Below are positions 22,949 through 34,989 of a stretch of DNA of 64,000 bases, piece by piece. The position numbers and the translations under genes are program-made. Each line of letters begins with the position of its first letter. The first letter of the stretch is position 1. The notes under the pieces were generated by a model, which saw nothing but the letters and a program-made list of their open reading frames with translations, made no database searches and was not told the origin of the DNA. Origin of the DNA: Petrosia ficiformis (Eukaryota > Porifera > Demospongiae > Haplosclerida > Petrosiidae); assembly GCA_947044365.1 (NCBI GenBank), contig OX345646.1, positions 3,728,827-3,792,826 of the forward strand, read 5' to 3'.

Positions 22949-23332
22949 TGTGACCAGCTCTGCGAAAACCAGTCAATTATAAATTGGAGATATGATAGAG
23001 ATTTCTGAATTGTTCAGGTGGCCACTGTTTTATTACATAAAATGCTTCACAAATGTTTACCTGTCTTCTCATACCTTTAGCAAGTCGTAGAGACTTCACT
23101 GTGCTTCACTAGCTACTGCTAAATAAATTGTTAATCATTAGTTTTAATGGTTAAGAAATCGATTTAATTGTGTTTTTCCCTTAATGAAGTATTTGTGACT
23201 AGAATGGTTTAATCGCTCACTGTAGCTTTGTTGTTTACATGATTGGTACATGTATGTATAATACATGTGTATATTATTCTAGAGCTAATCTTGATCCATA
23301 AGACAATAGGTTTTTGCAGAGCCGGTGACATA
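22949..23332. mobile_element. TIR element of unknown superfamily
   Basis: GTGACCAGCTCTGCGAAAACC at the left is mirrored by GGTTTTTGCAGAGCCGGTGAC at the right with few mismatches. About 384 bp, AT-rich, no coding capacity. The flanks are AT repeats, so the target duplication cannot be read. Confidence 0.6.
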
Positions 23333-23859
23333 TACATATTTATTATATTTATTTATTTATTTATTTTAAATTTAATTTCCATGGCAGGTCTGCAGTACAG
23401 CTCTTTGTATTTTGTTTTATAGCAGTGTGAGTACTTAGGGTTATATGGAAGTGATTTTGGGTCCTACATGTTAGCTTCCCAACCATGTTTGCATGTTTTT
23501 TGGGTTTTGACATCCCTGCATCTTTCATTTTCATTGAAAACGTTTTTTATATTTCTTTGTAAGTACATGTAGTAGGCTTGTCATGTATATACAGTGTATG
23601 GAGTTACTTGTTTCTCTATGTTATATACATGTACATACTGTTAATATTAATTAAGGCTTCAATGAATGGTGGTTTTAAAAATTATTATATTCAAATACTC
23701 TCTTGTTCTTTATTTCTATCGAAATATCAAGAGTTATATGTACTGTAGCTTATCATTTTACTGTAAGTAACTACTATATAACTGTAACCTTAGTGGATTG
23801 ATGAGGGAACATACACATGTACAAATGTATATATAGGCACAGTTACTTACACATGTACA

Positions 23860-25420
23860 GTGTACATGTAGATACACACACTGTAGATAGTACATTGTAC
23901 ATTCAGTACATGTAGATCTATATACACTATAGATAGATACATAGATCTACATACACTATAGATAGTTACATAGATCTATGTGCATACACAATAGATAGAT
24001 ACATAGATCTACATACACTATAGATAGATACATAGATCTACATACACTATAGATAGATACATAGACACTATAGATAGATACATAGATCTACATACACTAT
24101 AGATAGATACATAGATCTACATACACTTTAGATAGATACATAGATCTACATACACTATAGATAGATACATAGATCTATGTGCATACACAATAGATAGATA
24201 CATAGATCTACATACACTATAGATAGATACATAGATCTACATACACTATAGATAGATACATAGACACTATAGATAGATACATAGATCTACATACACTATA
24301 GATAGATACATAGACACTATAGATAGATACATAGATCTACATACACTATAGATAGATACATAGATCTGCATACACTATAGATAGATACATAGATCTACAT
24401 ACACTATAGATAGATACATAGATCTACATACACTATAGATAGATACATAGACACTATAGATAGATACATAGATCTACATACACTATAGATAGATACATAG
24501 ATCTACATACACTTTAGATAGATACATAGATCTACATACACTATAGATAGATACATAGATCTATGTGCATACACAATAGATAGATACATAGATCTACATA
24601 CACTATAGATAGATGCATAGATCTACATACACTATAGACAGATACATAGATCTACATACACTATAGATAGATACATGTACATGTGTACATAGATCTACAT
24701 ACACGATACATAGATCTACATACACTATAGATAGATACATAGATCTACATACACTATAGATAGATACATAGATCTACATACACTATAGATAGATACATAG
24801 ACACTATAGATAGATACATAGATCTACATACACTATAGATAGATACATAGATCTACATACACTTTAGATAGATACATAGATCTACATACACTATAGATAG
24901 ATACATAGATCTATGTGCATACACAATAGATAGATACATAGATCTACATACACTATAGATAGATACATAGATCTACATACACTATAGATAGATACATAGA
25001 CACTATAGATAGATACATAGATCTACATACACTATAGATACAATGTAGATACATAGATCTGCATACACTATAGATAGATACATAGATCTACATACACTAT
25101 AGATAGATACATAGACACTATAGATAGATACATAGATCTACATACACTATAGATAGATACATAGATCTACATACACTATAGATAGATACATAAATCTACA
25201 TACACTATATATAGATACATAGATCTACATACACTATAGATAGATACATAGATCTACATACACTATAGATAGATACATAGATCTACATACACTATAGATA
25301 GATACATAGATCTACATACACTATAGATAGATACATAGATCTACATGTACATACACTATAGATAGATACATAAATCTACATACACTATAGATAGATACAT
25401 AGATCTATGTAAATAGACAG
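23860..25420. repeat. Minisatellite with higher-order structure
   Basis: About 1.5 kb of a 29-bp unit (A: ATAGATCTACATACACTATA plus GATAGATAC). Variants: a 21-bp short form (S: ATAGACACTATAGATAGATAC), a 33-bp long form with TCTATGTGCATACACAATAG (L), and a form with ACTTTAG (T). The order A-A-S-A-T-A-L, about 199 bp, recurs near 24001, 24395 and 24720. Many units contain the palindrome TAGATCTA. It is not a CRISPR: there are no unique spacers. Confidence 0.9.
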
Positions 25421-25984
25421 ATAAAAAGAAGGTATTTCCTGATGCACTTGTTGTCACTAACATAGAAGGTTAAGGCTGGTAATGAGAGGGAATTATTTTA
25501 AATCTGTTTGTGATATCAGATTTGTACACAGCTTATGTTGTAGTGATAAAATGAATAATTTTTGGTTTATGATTTTGTGTGTGCAAGTGTATGTGTGTGT
25601 ATCTATAATACTGTGTGTGTGTGTCTCCATTTGAGGCAACCCGTCCTTGTATGAAGCACAGCAAAGTAGATGGGGGGGGGGGGGGGGGGGGGGGGGAGGC
25701 TGATGGCATCCCCCAAGAAACATTGTTTTCACACTGTCATGTTGGAATACTGAAATTTATATATTTAAAAGAAGGGAAGACAAACTTGAAAGTCGGGAAG
25801 ATTCCCCCCTTTCCCCATCAATAAAACCCTGTATTTACATGTAGTACATACGTGTGTACAGTACATTATTGTATAGTCTAATTATTTACAGGTACATGTA
25901 TATTGTAGTTAGTGTACATGTAGTATAATGTAAGTATAGATAATATAGTATATGTACATGTTAGTATACTTACCATACATGTAC
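25421..25984. other. Low-complexity stretch with 25-base G run
   Basis: Contains an uninterrupted run of 25 G at 25672-25696 and GT-rich DNA at 25575-25625. No gene is supported; frames through the G run are artefacts. Confidence 0.7.
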
Positions 25985-26772
25985 ATGCAAGTAATGAGGT
26001 TCTTTTCCAAACCAGACTTCAAAAATGAAGAAATTTATTATATCGACTACCATAGAAATGGTTTGTTTGATAATGTCATATAATGATACATGTACATTAT
26101 GTGTACATGTATACATGTGTATTAGTGTTGTTTAGTTAACCCTTTACACTCCATTATTAAACTGGACATTTTCTTTACATTCCCAAATTAATTTTCAATA
26201 AATATGTGTGGGCTATTGTAACTAACTCTTTTCACCTCTATAACTCTCTAGTTGAATTTCTAGCTTACTTTGCTGGAAATAAGAAAGCTATAAATGTAAA
26301 AATTTTTGCTTAGCTACATTTACCAGTGAGAAGATAGCCAGGAGAGTGCTTGAAAGTTTAGTAGTCCAAAGGGTTGGTTGAACAAGTGTGCATGTATATT
26401 GAGAAAAAAAACATCCCGCTTTACAAATTGAAGTGAAGAGAAAAGTATCCCTATGACTGCTTTGTGGTGTCCATCATTCAGTAATCATGGCTAACTTTAT
26501 GATGCCTGAAACACATCAGCCTATTATAGTTATTAGTTTGATTATCTACTCTGTTTACCTTTTAAAGAACCTTGGAGAACTTGAAGAATATATTTTAGGT
26601 AGGATAGCTAGCTATTTGTTCCATAAGCTATATACACAGTTTTCTTTCTGCTGGTCTGTAGAGCTTGATCGCGTGTTCTTTTACGCGCCACACCCATTTA
26701 TTGACCGAGCCCCGGGGAATGATATAACTTCCTTAACTACGTATACGACTCATACTTGCATAGATGACACAA

Positions 26773-26816
<44 letters not shown>

Positions 26817-27189
26817 GTAGTTCGAACCCGTGGGAAAGCAATCATAGGGATGGCCCTACGGGCCATAAAAATATCTAAGGACTTCATAAATACGATATGC
26901 ATGATGTTCATGGGAATTACATGTTAATTATATTGTAATTTGGACATCTGTAGATAGCAAAGGATTATAAAGTGTTAAAATCCCTTGCAATACCTAAATT
27001 GACAACTGACTAATAATTATTATTTATATCCTTTATATTGCTTGTGAGAAGGTATATAGTAATATTATAATTACATGTACATGTAGAAGTGATCATTATT
27101 GTCATACTGAAAAACATCGTGTGTACATGTAGTATGCTTTGCTAATCTTGCCTCACATACAAAAACATACTAAATTCTGAAACAGGAAA

Positions 27190-27386
27190 GTGAAAAATGC
27201 TGGTAGTCACTGGAAATCAAACTCCAAAGTCCAGGCTAATGTCTTCAGCCACCAGTACTCACACCACTGAGGTTTAAGAGGATTGTGAAGTGCTGATGAT
27301 TGTTTGGTTGTCATTCATATAGCTCAGTGGTGAGAGCACTGGTGGCTGATGTCAGTGGCTCTGGGTTGGATTCCCAGTGACAACCA
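27190..27386. repeat. Inverted pair of tRNA-like sequences, second copy
   Basis: The plus-strand half at 27306-27386 has a better T arm (CTGGG TTGGATT CCCAG) and box A TAGCTCAGTGGTGAGAGC, but a 5-base insertion after the acceptor stem. The inverted partner precedes it. Together they look like a tRNA-derived SINE pair rather than a working gene. Confidence 0.55.
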
Positions 27387-28519
27387 GCGTTTTTCACTTT
27401 CCTCTTTCAGCCTCCATAATCAGAATGTCGCATTTATTTTATGCATATAATATACATGTAACTCTATATGATTATAAATATCATGTACATGTACATCTAC
27501 GTGTATGTACATGTACATGTGTACATGTATACATGTGTGTATTTACTGGGGCTGAGGGTAAGGCTCAACTTCCCTGAATGCACACATTATTAACAACCAT
27601 ACAATTGTACCAATGTGTGTATGATCAAACACTAAAGTGGGTGTGACAGCAAGCCTTAATCCATCTTTAAACCTTTTCATAAGCCAAAGGGAGTTATATA
27701 TGCATATAATATACAATGTACATGTAACTCTATATGATTATAAATATCATGTTTCCACATGGAGTGAAGAACTATGACTGCATACAAAGTTGGACAGAGC
27801 CCTAAGTTTCTGGATTATCAAACTTTTTTTCATCTGAATTCTTCTAAGAGAATCTAACATTAAAATCTTTGCTGTTTGGCTTGTTAACTACACCATATTC
27901 CAGGATTACTAAATGTTAATTAAACAATGCAATGTTAAAAGTGCTATATGTTCCAGTCTATACTACATAATAATTATACTACAAATACGAAACTTAAACC
28001 CCACCTTTGTATATGTATGTGCATGTACATGTACATGTACAGTGTGTACATATGTAAACATGTTTGTACAAGTATGTACATGTACATGTACATGTACATG
28101 TATGTACAGTATGTACATGTATGTACATGTATAATCATGTATCATGTATGTAGTTACATAAAGTGCCACTGACCTCTGTTCAATAAAGGTTCCTTATTGT
28201 GTTTTATGTATTCATCGTACATTTCTTTGAATGTGTAATAACACAATAAAATATTGTTATAATAGAACATTTTGGCCAAAGACATTTATCAGCCTATTGT
28301 AGTTGAATAAGGCCTTTGGGATTAAGCTTCTTGATGTGCGTGTATGTAGTTATATGTACATGTATATTCATGTATGTGCATGTGTATGTATGTATAGATG
28401 GGTATTCATTATGTACATGTACATGTATGTATATGTATAATAATACTAAGATTATTGAAATGTTACTTGTCATTATATAACTAGTTTTGGAAATAGATTT
28501 AAAAGAAAAGCTGAATTCA

Positions 28520-28587
28520 CAGGTGTCAAACCCACGATCCTGGTTAGCTAGGTCATTGTTCTACTAACTAAGCCATGGGGACTCAGG
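28520..28587 (-). repeat. tRNA-Ala-like sequence, second copy
   Basis: Same box A and box B-like pattern as 21225-21295, with GGTTAGCTAGG in the anticodon arm weakening the stem. A decayed tRNA-derived repeat. Confidence 0.4.
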
Positions 28588-29699
28588 AGACAGACTAAGC
28601 CATGGTGGTCCATAATGGATGTATCTTTTCTCCTTTGGGGGGAGAGGGAGGGGTAGATGTTGACACAGGTCTAATAACACTACGAATAATCTTTCAACCT
28701 ATAGGAGCACTCCCACCTGAGAATTCAGCATCTTTTCTCCAAATCTATTTTACTTTGTTTCTTGTCTATGGGGTGTTGTCACAATTCATTTCCACCATTA
28801 TTAGTTTTGAAGATGTAATACAAAATGATTATATGATATATGATATTGTTGAGTTATCATTTTATATGTCATTTCATATAATGATATATAAACTTTATCC
28901 TGAAATTATTTAAAGGGCTATTCTCTCTTCAGTTTATCTGTTAGGAATAATTAAATATGAAATGATTAGTCTATTAATAAAAGATTACTGTTTTAATAAT
29001 TTTTATAATGTAATATCAAACATAACATGATAATAGAAGATTGATTCTATGAAACTACAACAAATGAAATAGTTCATTAATACAATTAATATAATATTAT
29101 AAATCATTATTTTAAATACATCAAATTTCTAGTGTTTATATTCCTATTATTATTTATAATGTTCCTTTCTTCATAGATTCTCATAGAAGAGTTATAGTTT
29201 GATATATCAATGGAAGAGCTATTAGAGTATTTAATGAAATCTACTACTGATAATGTTAATTACAAAACACATCCCAATTATCAAGGTATCATATCATTAT
29301 CATCATGTATTTATGACTCACATTTGCTTACCCACATTTGAACTACATTGTGTATATTTATATATTTGTTTGTGTCATATATGAGTTGTATACATACATA
29401 TAGTTGCTAAGGAAGTTTCATCATTCTGGGGAGGGAGGGGTGTTTGCTCAATTCATTGTCATGTAGCATATCTAAACATACATGTGTGATATACGTATCT
29501 GCAATGGAAGAGCTATTAGAGTTTTAGTATCTTCACTAATGATAAGGTTAATAATTACAAAACACACTACAATTATCAAGGTTTCATATAGCATTTTTAT
29601 GGCTTGCATTTGGTTTTCCGACATTTCAACTACATGTACATGTATATTGTGTATATTTAAATATTTGTTTGTTTCACCAACAGTATATACTAAAAAGCG

Positions 29700-30240
29700 G
29701 CATCCCACTAGTAGCACAACACTGCGAAAAGTACTTGAGTTAAGAAAATGGTGAAAAGTACGTGCTAGACCACAAGGTGATGCAAAAAGCCACAATCATG
29801 TGAATAGTAGAGTATAGAAAAAATGGCAGAGCTTGAGAGATATGTTCTATACTGACTATACAAATACAGTGATTTTTATGATTAGCGCTCCTAGTAATGT
29901 TGTTGCACAAAATGAAATCCAGCTCTTCCTTGAGACCGCCAGATTCCTTCGCAACTTTCTGGAGAGGCCCCAAATCCCAAAGTTTTGAGAACTTTTGACA
30001 GTGGAAGATCACTTTCCTTAATTCCAGGGCAGTTAAAATCAGCAACACGACTTGATAAACGATGTGATCGAACGCTGCACAGAAGGGATCTGTGATAGTG
30101 TGGTTGCTGCATCATCCATCTTTGATTACAATGTGGTCACATAATTCCTCAAGACCTCTATGCCTACTTATGATTGTATTGTGAATATTATTATAAAGGT
30201 CATGTACTTTTCATAGAGTTGTGCTGCAAGCATAAACGAA
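29700..30240. mobile_element. Putative TIR element with minus-strand reading frames
   Basis: AGTAGCACAACACTGCGAAAAGTAC at 29710-29734 faces an imperfect reverse complement at 30204-30228. Overlapping minus-strand frames between 29740 and 30115 (for example FSKLWDLGPLQKVAKESGGL) look protein-like but shift frame and match nothing I recognise. Possibly a decayed transposon gene. Confidence 0.4.
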
Positions 30241-30717
30241 AGTACTATACTCTCCCTCTCTTTCTATTACATGTATATACATGTACTCTTGGTGTCACAT
30301 ATGAGTTGTATACATATACATGTAGTTGCTAAAGTTTCATCATTCTGGGTGGAGATTGATTAATTTATGGTTATGAACCATACTTGACTGTATGCCCGGG
30401 CTACATTAGATCATCATTGGGATTTTGTTCTCCATACATGTATATCTTGTGTTTCATGAAGTTAGAAGCCATCAACATTTCTGGTTACAAAATTGTTGTT
30501 TTTTAAATGGCAATAAAATCACCCAATCATTCAGTAACTAGTGGATCTTAGGACATGTTTTGTCAGGAAATTGTTTAATTTTGTATACTCTGAAGATTAC
30601 ATTTGGTAATAAAATCATTCTTGTCCACTAACATCTAGAGATGAGTGTGAATGGAAAATCTCAGACCTCACCCCAGCTCTAAATGTATGGAACTATGATG
30701 ATAATAATACATGTATT
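30241..30717. other. Partial repeat of the 29.4 kb sequence, no gene
   Basis: Reiterates motifs such as GTTGTATACATATACATGTAGTTGCTAA and AAGTTTCATCATTCTGGG, also seen near 22080 and 29390. No coding region is supported. Confidence 0.5.
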
Positions 30718-31109
30718 AGGACTGGAAAAGGTTTGAATGTTTGAAGCTTAGTTTGTTTGCTGTGCAATCAAAGATAAATTTATCTCTTCAAAGCTTTACT
30801 ACCACACCCACTTTCATGTTTGCATGTGCACTTGTGCAATCTAAATGTGTGGTCAATAATGTGGACATGTTCCACAAAAGTTGAGACTGTGTTGTTGGCA
30901 GCTTCAGTCCAGTGATGCTAAATCCAAGTAGAAACAGCAACAGAAACAAGACTAGTACTTGTTAGGAAGCAATCATCCAGTTTTGGTGGAGGCATTCTAT
31001 AGCCAGTTAAGGTAAGAGCAACATTTATAAAAACACATGCAAACTTTGAATATTCATTTGTTTTTACGGACAAAGCTTTGATTGTTGTTTTTCAACCTTT
31101 GTTCCAGTC
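30718..31109. mobile_element. Non-autonomous hAT-like element, copy a
   Basis: Flanked by CATGTATT (30710-30717) and CATGTATA (31110-31117). Ends AGGACTGGAAAAGGTTTGAA and, read inward, GACTGGAACAAAGGTTGAAA. The interior matches the element at 39006-39416, including ATGCTAAATCCAAGTAGAAA and a GTAAGAGCAA donor-like site. Confidence 0.6.
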
Positions 31110-32140
31110 CATGTATATATACAGTGGTATTTGACATTACATTTACATGTTTGTACCTGCAACAATATGTGGATTAATTTATATACATTAACTGGTAACA
31201 TGTACTGTCCATAGTTACCAAATACCAATGTGTACTGTTGATATACAATTACCAGATATTTTGACATACTTTCACCATTCTATTCTTCATACACTTTGTA
31301 TACAATTCAGTTTTAATTTACTAGATATAGTACATGTATATACACACTGTACTTTCATTAGCCACTTGTAATGACATGTGCAGTACATGTAAACGTTTAG
31401 AATAAGCTAACTGTCACAAATTTCATAATTCTATTCCTACTTTCCATACACTTTGCATATACATGTACATGTACATGTAGATTGTTAATTGCAATTGGTG
31501 ATAGTGATGATTCCAGTTAACACAGAAACTATAATAGTTTTAAAGAGGTAGAATAAAGAAGGTTTTAAGAGGAATGCCAAAGCCACTGGAGGTACAGGGA
31601 ACCTTTCATGTTGTATTGTTAAACCTGTACATGGTACATGTATATACATCATCATGTAACATGTACCTACATGTACATGACTGGTTGTAAAAACATGTGC
31701 TACAGTATATGATCTGTTATTATAATTAAACTATAAGAGCTAATAGTTTTAATTGAGGACTAGTTTACATGTGTTTGAATACTAGACTATAATGAATATA
31801 TGATGGGATATATAAATAGAATCTTGTGAAATAGAAAAGATATATCTAATAATAATACTGTGTATATTATAAACTTACTTGTCATTTTATATAGATTTGT
31901 ATCAGTATTATATACATTGTAGTTATTACAGGTATTTTATATTTACATGTATAACTACATGTACATTAGTCAAGGTTTCGTACACAGGGGGTGGGTGGTT
32001 AATAATTATAAGACATATCCCATACCCTCTATGATAATTGCGTTAGCACAATCTTCTGTTATTCCCCCTCTCCTCTTTCAGATAACATTCCTGTACTAAA
32101 CCCTAATAATGGAATATAAAATACCATATAGTATATATAG
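31110..32140. other. AT-rich intergenic sequence
   Basis: Several TACATGTA microsatellite patches (31320-31480, 31620-31680). No exon, RNA gene or terminal repeat could be supported. Confidence 0.5.
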
Positions 32141-33087
32141 TAGGGCATGAACAAATATTCTAATATTCAAAAGTTTGTTTGAACATCGAACGGCAATTTC
32201 AAATAATTGAGTATGGGCGCGGTCTCAATAATTGCATTCCAATGTGGTTTTGCATTTTTAGCTGAAATGATAGTTCTGTAAAGCTTATATCAGCTATTAA
32301 TAGATGTAAAAAGGCAAGAAAAATGTTGCAGGAGTTGATAGGTTTGACTGTTTTGCTAAAACACACTTCGTGTTTTGTGTGGTTTCTAACTAATCTCAGC
32401 CATGGTATGAAATTGAATTATAACTCGCTCGTAGAGGCAGCCATCTAGGACCTGAAAACTTTTTTTTTAAAGCTTAGAGACTTGTCCAACTCAGTGTTAA
32501 ATACATGTATTATATCTGTATCTTACTACGAAATAGGCAAACCGTCACCTCTGTTTTCAAAAGATGGGCGTTGACTGTATCCATTTCGTTCATCTTGAAA
32601 CATCTACAGCCTTCAAAAAGAGTAGCAACAACTTGAAATTTCATGCAGCAGTAGGACTAATGTCTGTTATCATATTGATGAAATTTTGATACAGCGCTAG
32701 GTAGTCTTTTGAAAGAAGTGAAGGTTGAACTTTATGCACGCTAGACCTACATGTGTATAGGTATACGCCTATCTTTTGATTAATAATACTACCGTGTAGC
32801 AGTGCTCATAAGCTCCTGATAATACTGATGTGTCTACACTTGATGAAGCATTGCTGAAAGTACTACTTGTCGTGAAAAGTCTGATGTGTGGCAGTTTTTG
32901 GAGAAAAGTGGACCCAGTCTATAAGAAAGACTATGCTTACCACGGGGGGACAAGTAATTTAAGGGAAAATTTCCATTGTATTCACCCGTTTTCACTGATG
33001 ATAGTAATTGGAAATTAGAATGTTCATTCTTTCAATAGAGAGAACATTTGTTTTAGTAAATTCCCCATTCATTTACTGTATGCCCTA
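32141..33087 (+). mobile_element. Decayed hAT transposon with BED zinc-finger remnant
   Basis: ATATATAG (32133-32140) and ATATACAG (33088-33095) form a 7/8 target duplication. Ends TAGGGCATGAAC and, read inward, TAGGGCATACAG are hAT-like. The plus-strand frame near 32880-33000 reads SFWRKVDPVYKKDYAYHGGT then SNLRENFHCIHP. This resembles the BED zinc finger of hAT transposases (GGTSNLR...HP), with the first Cys pair replaced. The catalytic region is missing, so it is non-functional. Confidence 0.65.
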
Positions 33088-33543
33088 ATATACAGTATCT
33101 GTTTTGTACAGTGTATAGTAGTGTACATCACATACATACTGTACATGTATATGAACACATGTAAATGTATATGCCCTGTGTTATGCATATTGTATATGTA
33201 CGTCATGTACATGTACATGAAAAAGCTACATACATGTACATGTATATGTATTGTACAATGTATAGTAATGTACATCGTATACATGTACAGTATGTCTCAA
33301 TAAAAAGTTAACGTTGCGTTGTACAAAACGAAGCGTACAACGATGTGAAGTACGGTGTTTTTCAGGCTAAAACGCGTAACTGCAGGGTTTCCAATTACTC
33401 GTTTTGGAAAACGATGGATCGTTTATACGGTAGGATGTCACGTGCACGTTGACATGGACTCCACGTGCAACCAATCGTAGTATTGTCGTTGTAAGGTTGG
33501 TTTGGTCGTTTTTTCTCCCGTTGGAACGTCGTTGTGGAGTACA

Positions 33544-33928
33544 ATGTCTTTGAGAACAGCACTTAAAGTGTCAGGTAAGATGTTAAAATGTTACTATTGT
33601 GATTTTAATCAACCATTCTTTAATAGCTGTATCATGTTTTTAATATATATATATATATTGGCCAGATGAAGATGCCCTATCTAGCAATGTTGTTTCTCCT
33701 AAAGAAAGTTTGATGAAAGGACAGTGGTGTAAGATAAAGGAAAGAAGGAAGATGTATGATGGGAAGATTGTGGTCTGTAGTCAAAGAGAAAATAATCTAC
33801 TGAGCAGACTTGTTGTATCCACTGACTTAGAAAATTACCTGAGTTGTATCATTGGAATTAGAAAATCACTTAAAAAATCACTTAATTTGAAAATCATTAA
33901 ATTAAAGTTGTTGGTAATAAAATGTTAA
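33544..33928 (+). CDS. Two-exon N-terminal fragment of a putative BEN-type accessory protein
   Basis: Exon 1 (33544-33574) reads MSLRTALKVS with a GTAAGA donor. Exon 2 (33666 onward) follows a TTGGCCAG acceptor in phase: DEDALSSNVVSPKESLMKGQ, then WCKIKERRKMYDGKIVVCSQ. The basic W-C-K-I-K...Y-D-G-K-I-V pattern resembles the small N-terminal domain preceding BEN domains in some invertebrate proteins; this is inference. The BEN domain itself is absent, and the frame decays to its stop at 33928. It lies inside the mariner element, so it is cargo. Confidence 0.5.
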
Positions 33929-34556
33929 ATGTGATGGAAGTTTGGTAATCATGTTCAATACTAAATGTTTGGTAATCATGGAAATATAAATGTTTGATAA
34001 CCATGGAAATAAAATTTCAATAATAACTAATTGAAATAACATTATAAATGTTTGGTAACCATGGATATATAATCACTAACAGTAGCAAGAAACTACATAC
34101 AACTGAAAGTATTGTATTATTATCATCATTTGAACTATAGATGTCTCAAGTAAATCCTGCATAAAAAAATGTGCAAGATAATATTCATGATTAGTGAAAT
34201 CTTTTGTGTATTAGGTAGCTTTTAAAAAAGCTGAACAGAGTGACTTAGCTTTGACAAAAGCTCTTTTTTTGTGAAGTAAGGAGGACCAACATTATGTTAT
34301 AATATTTTTATATAACAAATGTTTTATTATGGCCCACGTCAAGACAGTAGTGCTGTCATCTCATGCACAATGTAGACAGAGTGGTCTATATTTTTTAAAA
34401 TATAGACCTCTATATACAATTAGGAGCTTTTTGGTCAACTTCATTATGGGCTATATATGTTATAATATATAGACCTCACCACATGAAAGGGATAATGTCA
34501 CCATCATACTAATACATATATATAATATATATATATATATATATAAATTTAAACAA

Positions 34557-34785
34557 TATACCTTGGTTTAGGACGAGGAGTCTCTAATTTGTTCCTGCAA
34601 CAAAATCGTCGATGGGCTTCTAGTTGAACTGTACACTCGTCGGTAAATACAACGTTGTAAAATTCGTCATCCTTGTACTGCACAGCCCATTCGTATCTCT
34701 TCAGCTTGTTTACATCACGAATAAGCTGGCAGTAAGCGCTTCCTCTGAAAGTCCAGCCAAGAAAACTTCTACATCGAATCAACAA
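34557..34785 (-). pseudogene. Tc1-type transposase exon, first catalytic Asp only
   Basis: Minus-strand frame reads SFLGWTFRGSAYCQLIRDVN and later NVVFTDECTVQLEAHRRFCC, where TDE holds the first catalytic Asp of the DDE triad. It ends at PRPKPR followed by a GTATAT donor, the same intron position as the transposase at 42.7 kb (NKPR then GTAACT). The shared string LGWTFRGSAYCQLIRD shows close kinship. The remaining DDE exon is missing from this element. Confidence 0.75.
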
Positions 34786-34989
34786 GTAATAAATAACCCG
34801 AATGAAGCTGTCTCACGTGACCAAAACAATTGTAGTTACGGACGCACGTAGCAACAGCGTAGTAACGACGTAGCAACGGAAAAACAACGATGGTGCCTTA
34901 CGGTAACACAACGATTGACTGCGTATCGTAGAACGATCCGTTTTGTACAACGGAACGTTAACTTTTTATTGAGACGTACTGTATGAACA

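Larger units (their letters stand above)
25985..29490. repeat. Repeat block X, copy 2
   Basis: Diverged second copy of 18360-22200, same orientation, with the segment around 27850-28200 reversed relative to copy 1. It holds an R1 repeat member (26430-26880), an AT dinucleotide run (26776-26814) and TACATGTA microsatellites. No supported gene. Confidence 0.7.
33288..34981. mobile_element. Complete 1.7 kb Tc1/mariner element carrying two gene fragments
   Basis: Between TA dinucleotides at 33286-33287 and 34982-34983. The terminal inverted repeats are long: CAGTATGTCTCAATAAAAAG at the left and CAGTACGTCTCAATAAAAAG at the right read inward, both continuing TTAACGTTnCGTTGTACAAAACG. A two-exon gene starts on the plus strand 256 bases inside the left end; a transposase exon lies on the minus strand near the right end. 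The catalytic second half of the transposase is absent, so this copy is non-autonomous. Its layout mirrors 39576-43007. Confidence 0.85.

Noticed and set aside
23860..25420. Possible CRISPR array
   Set aside because: Units are contiguous variants of one repeat without unique spacers, in a eukaryotic context.
25493..25824. Pro-rich and Gly-rich frames
   Set aside because: They run through the poly-G tract.
27913..28172. Three overlapping frames with repeating Cys-Thr or His-Val
   Set aside because: They are translated TACATGTA microsatellite.
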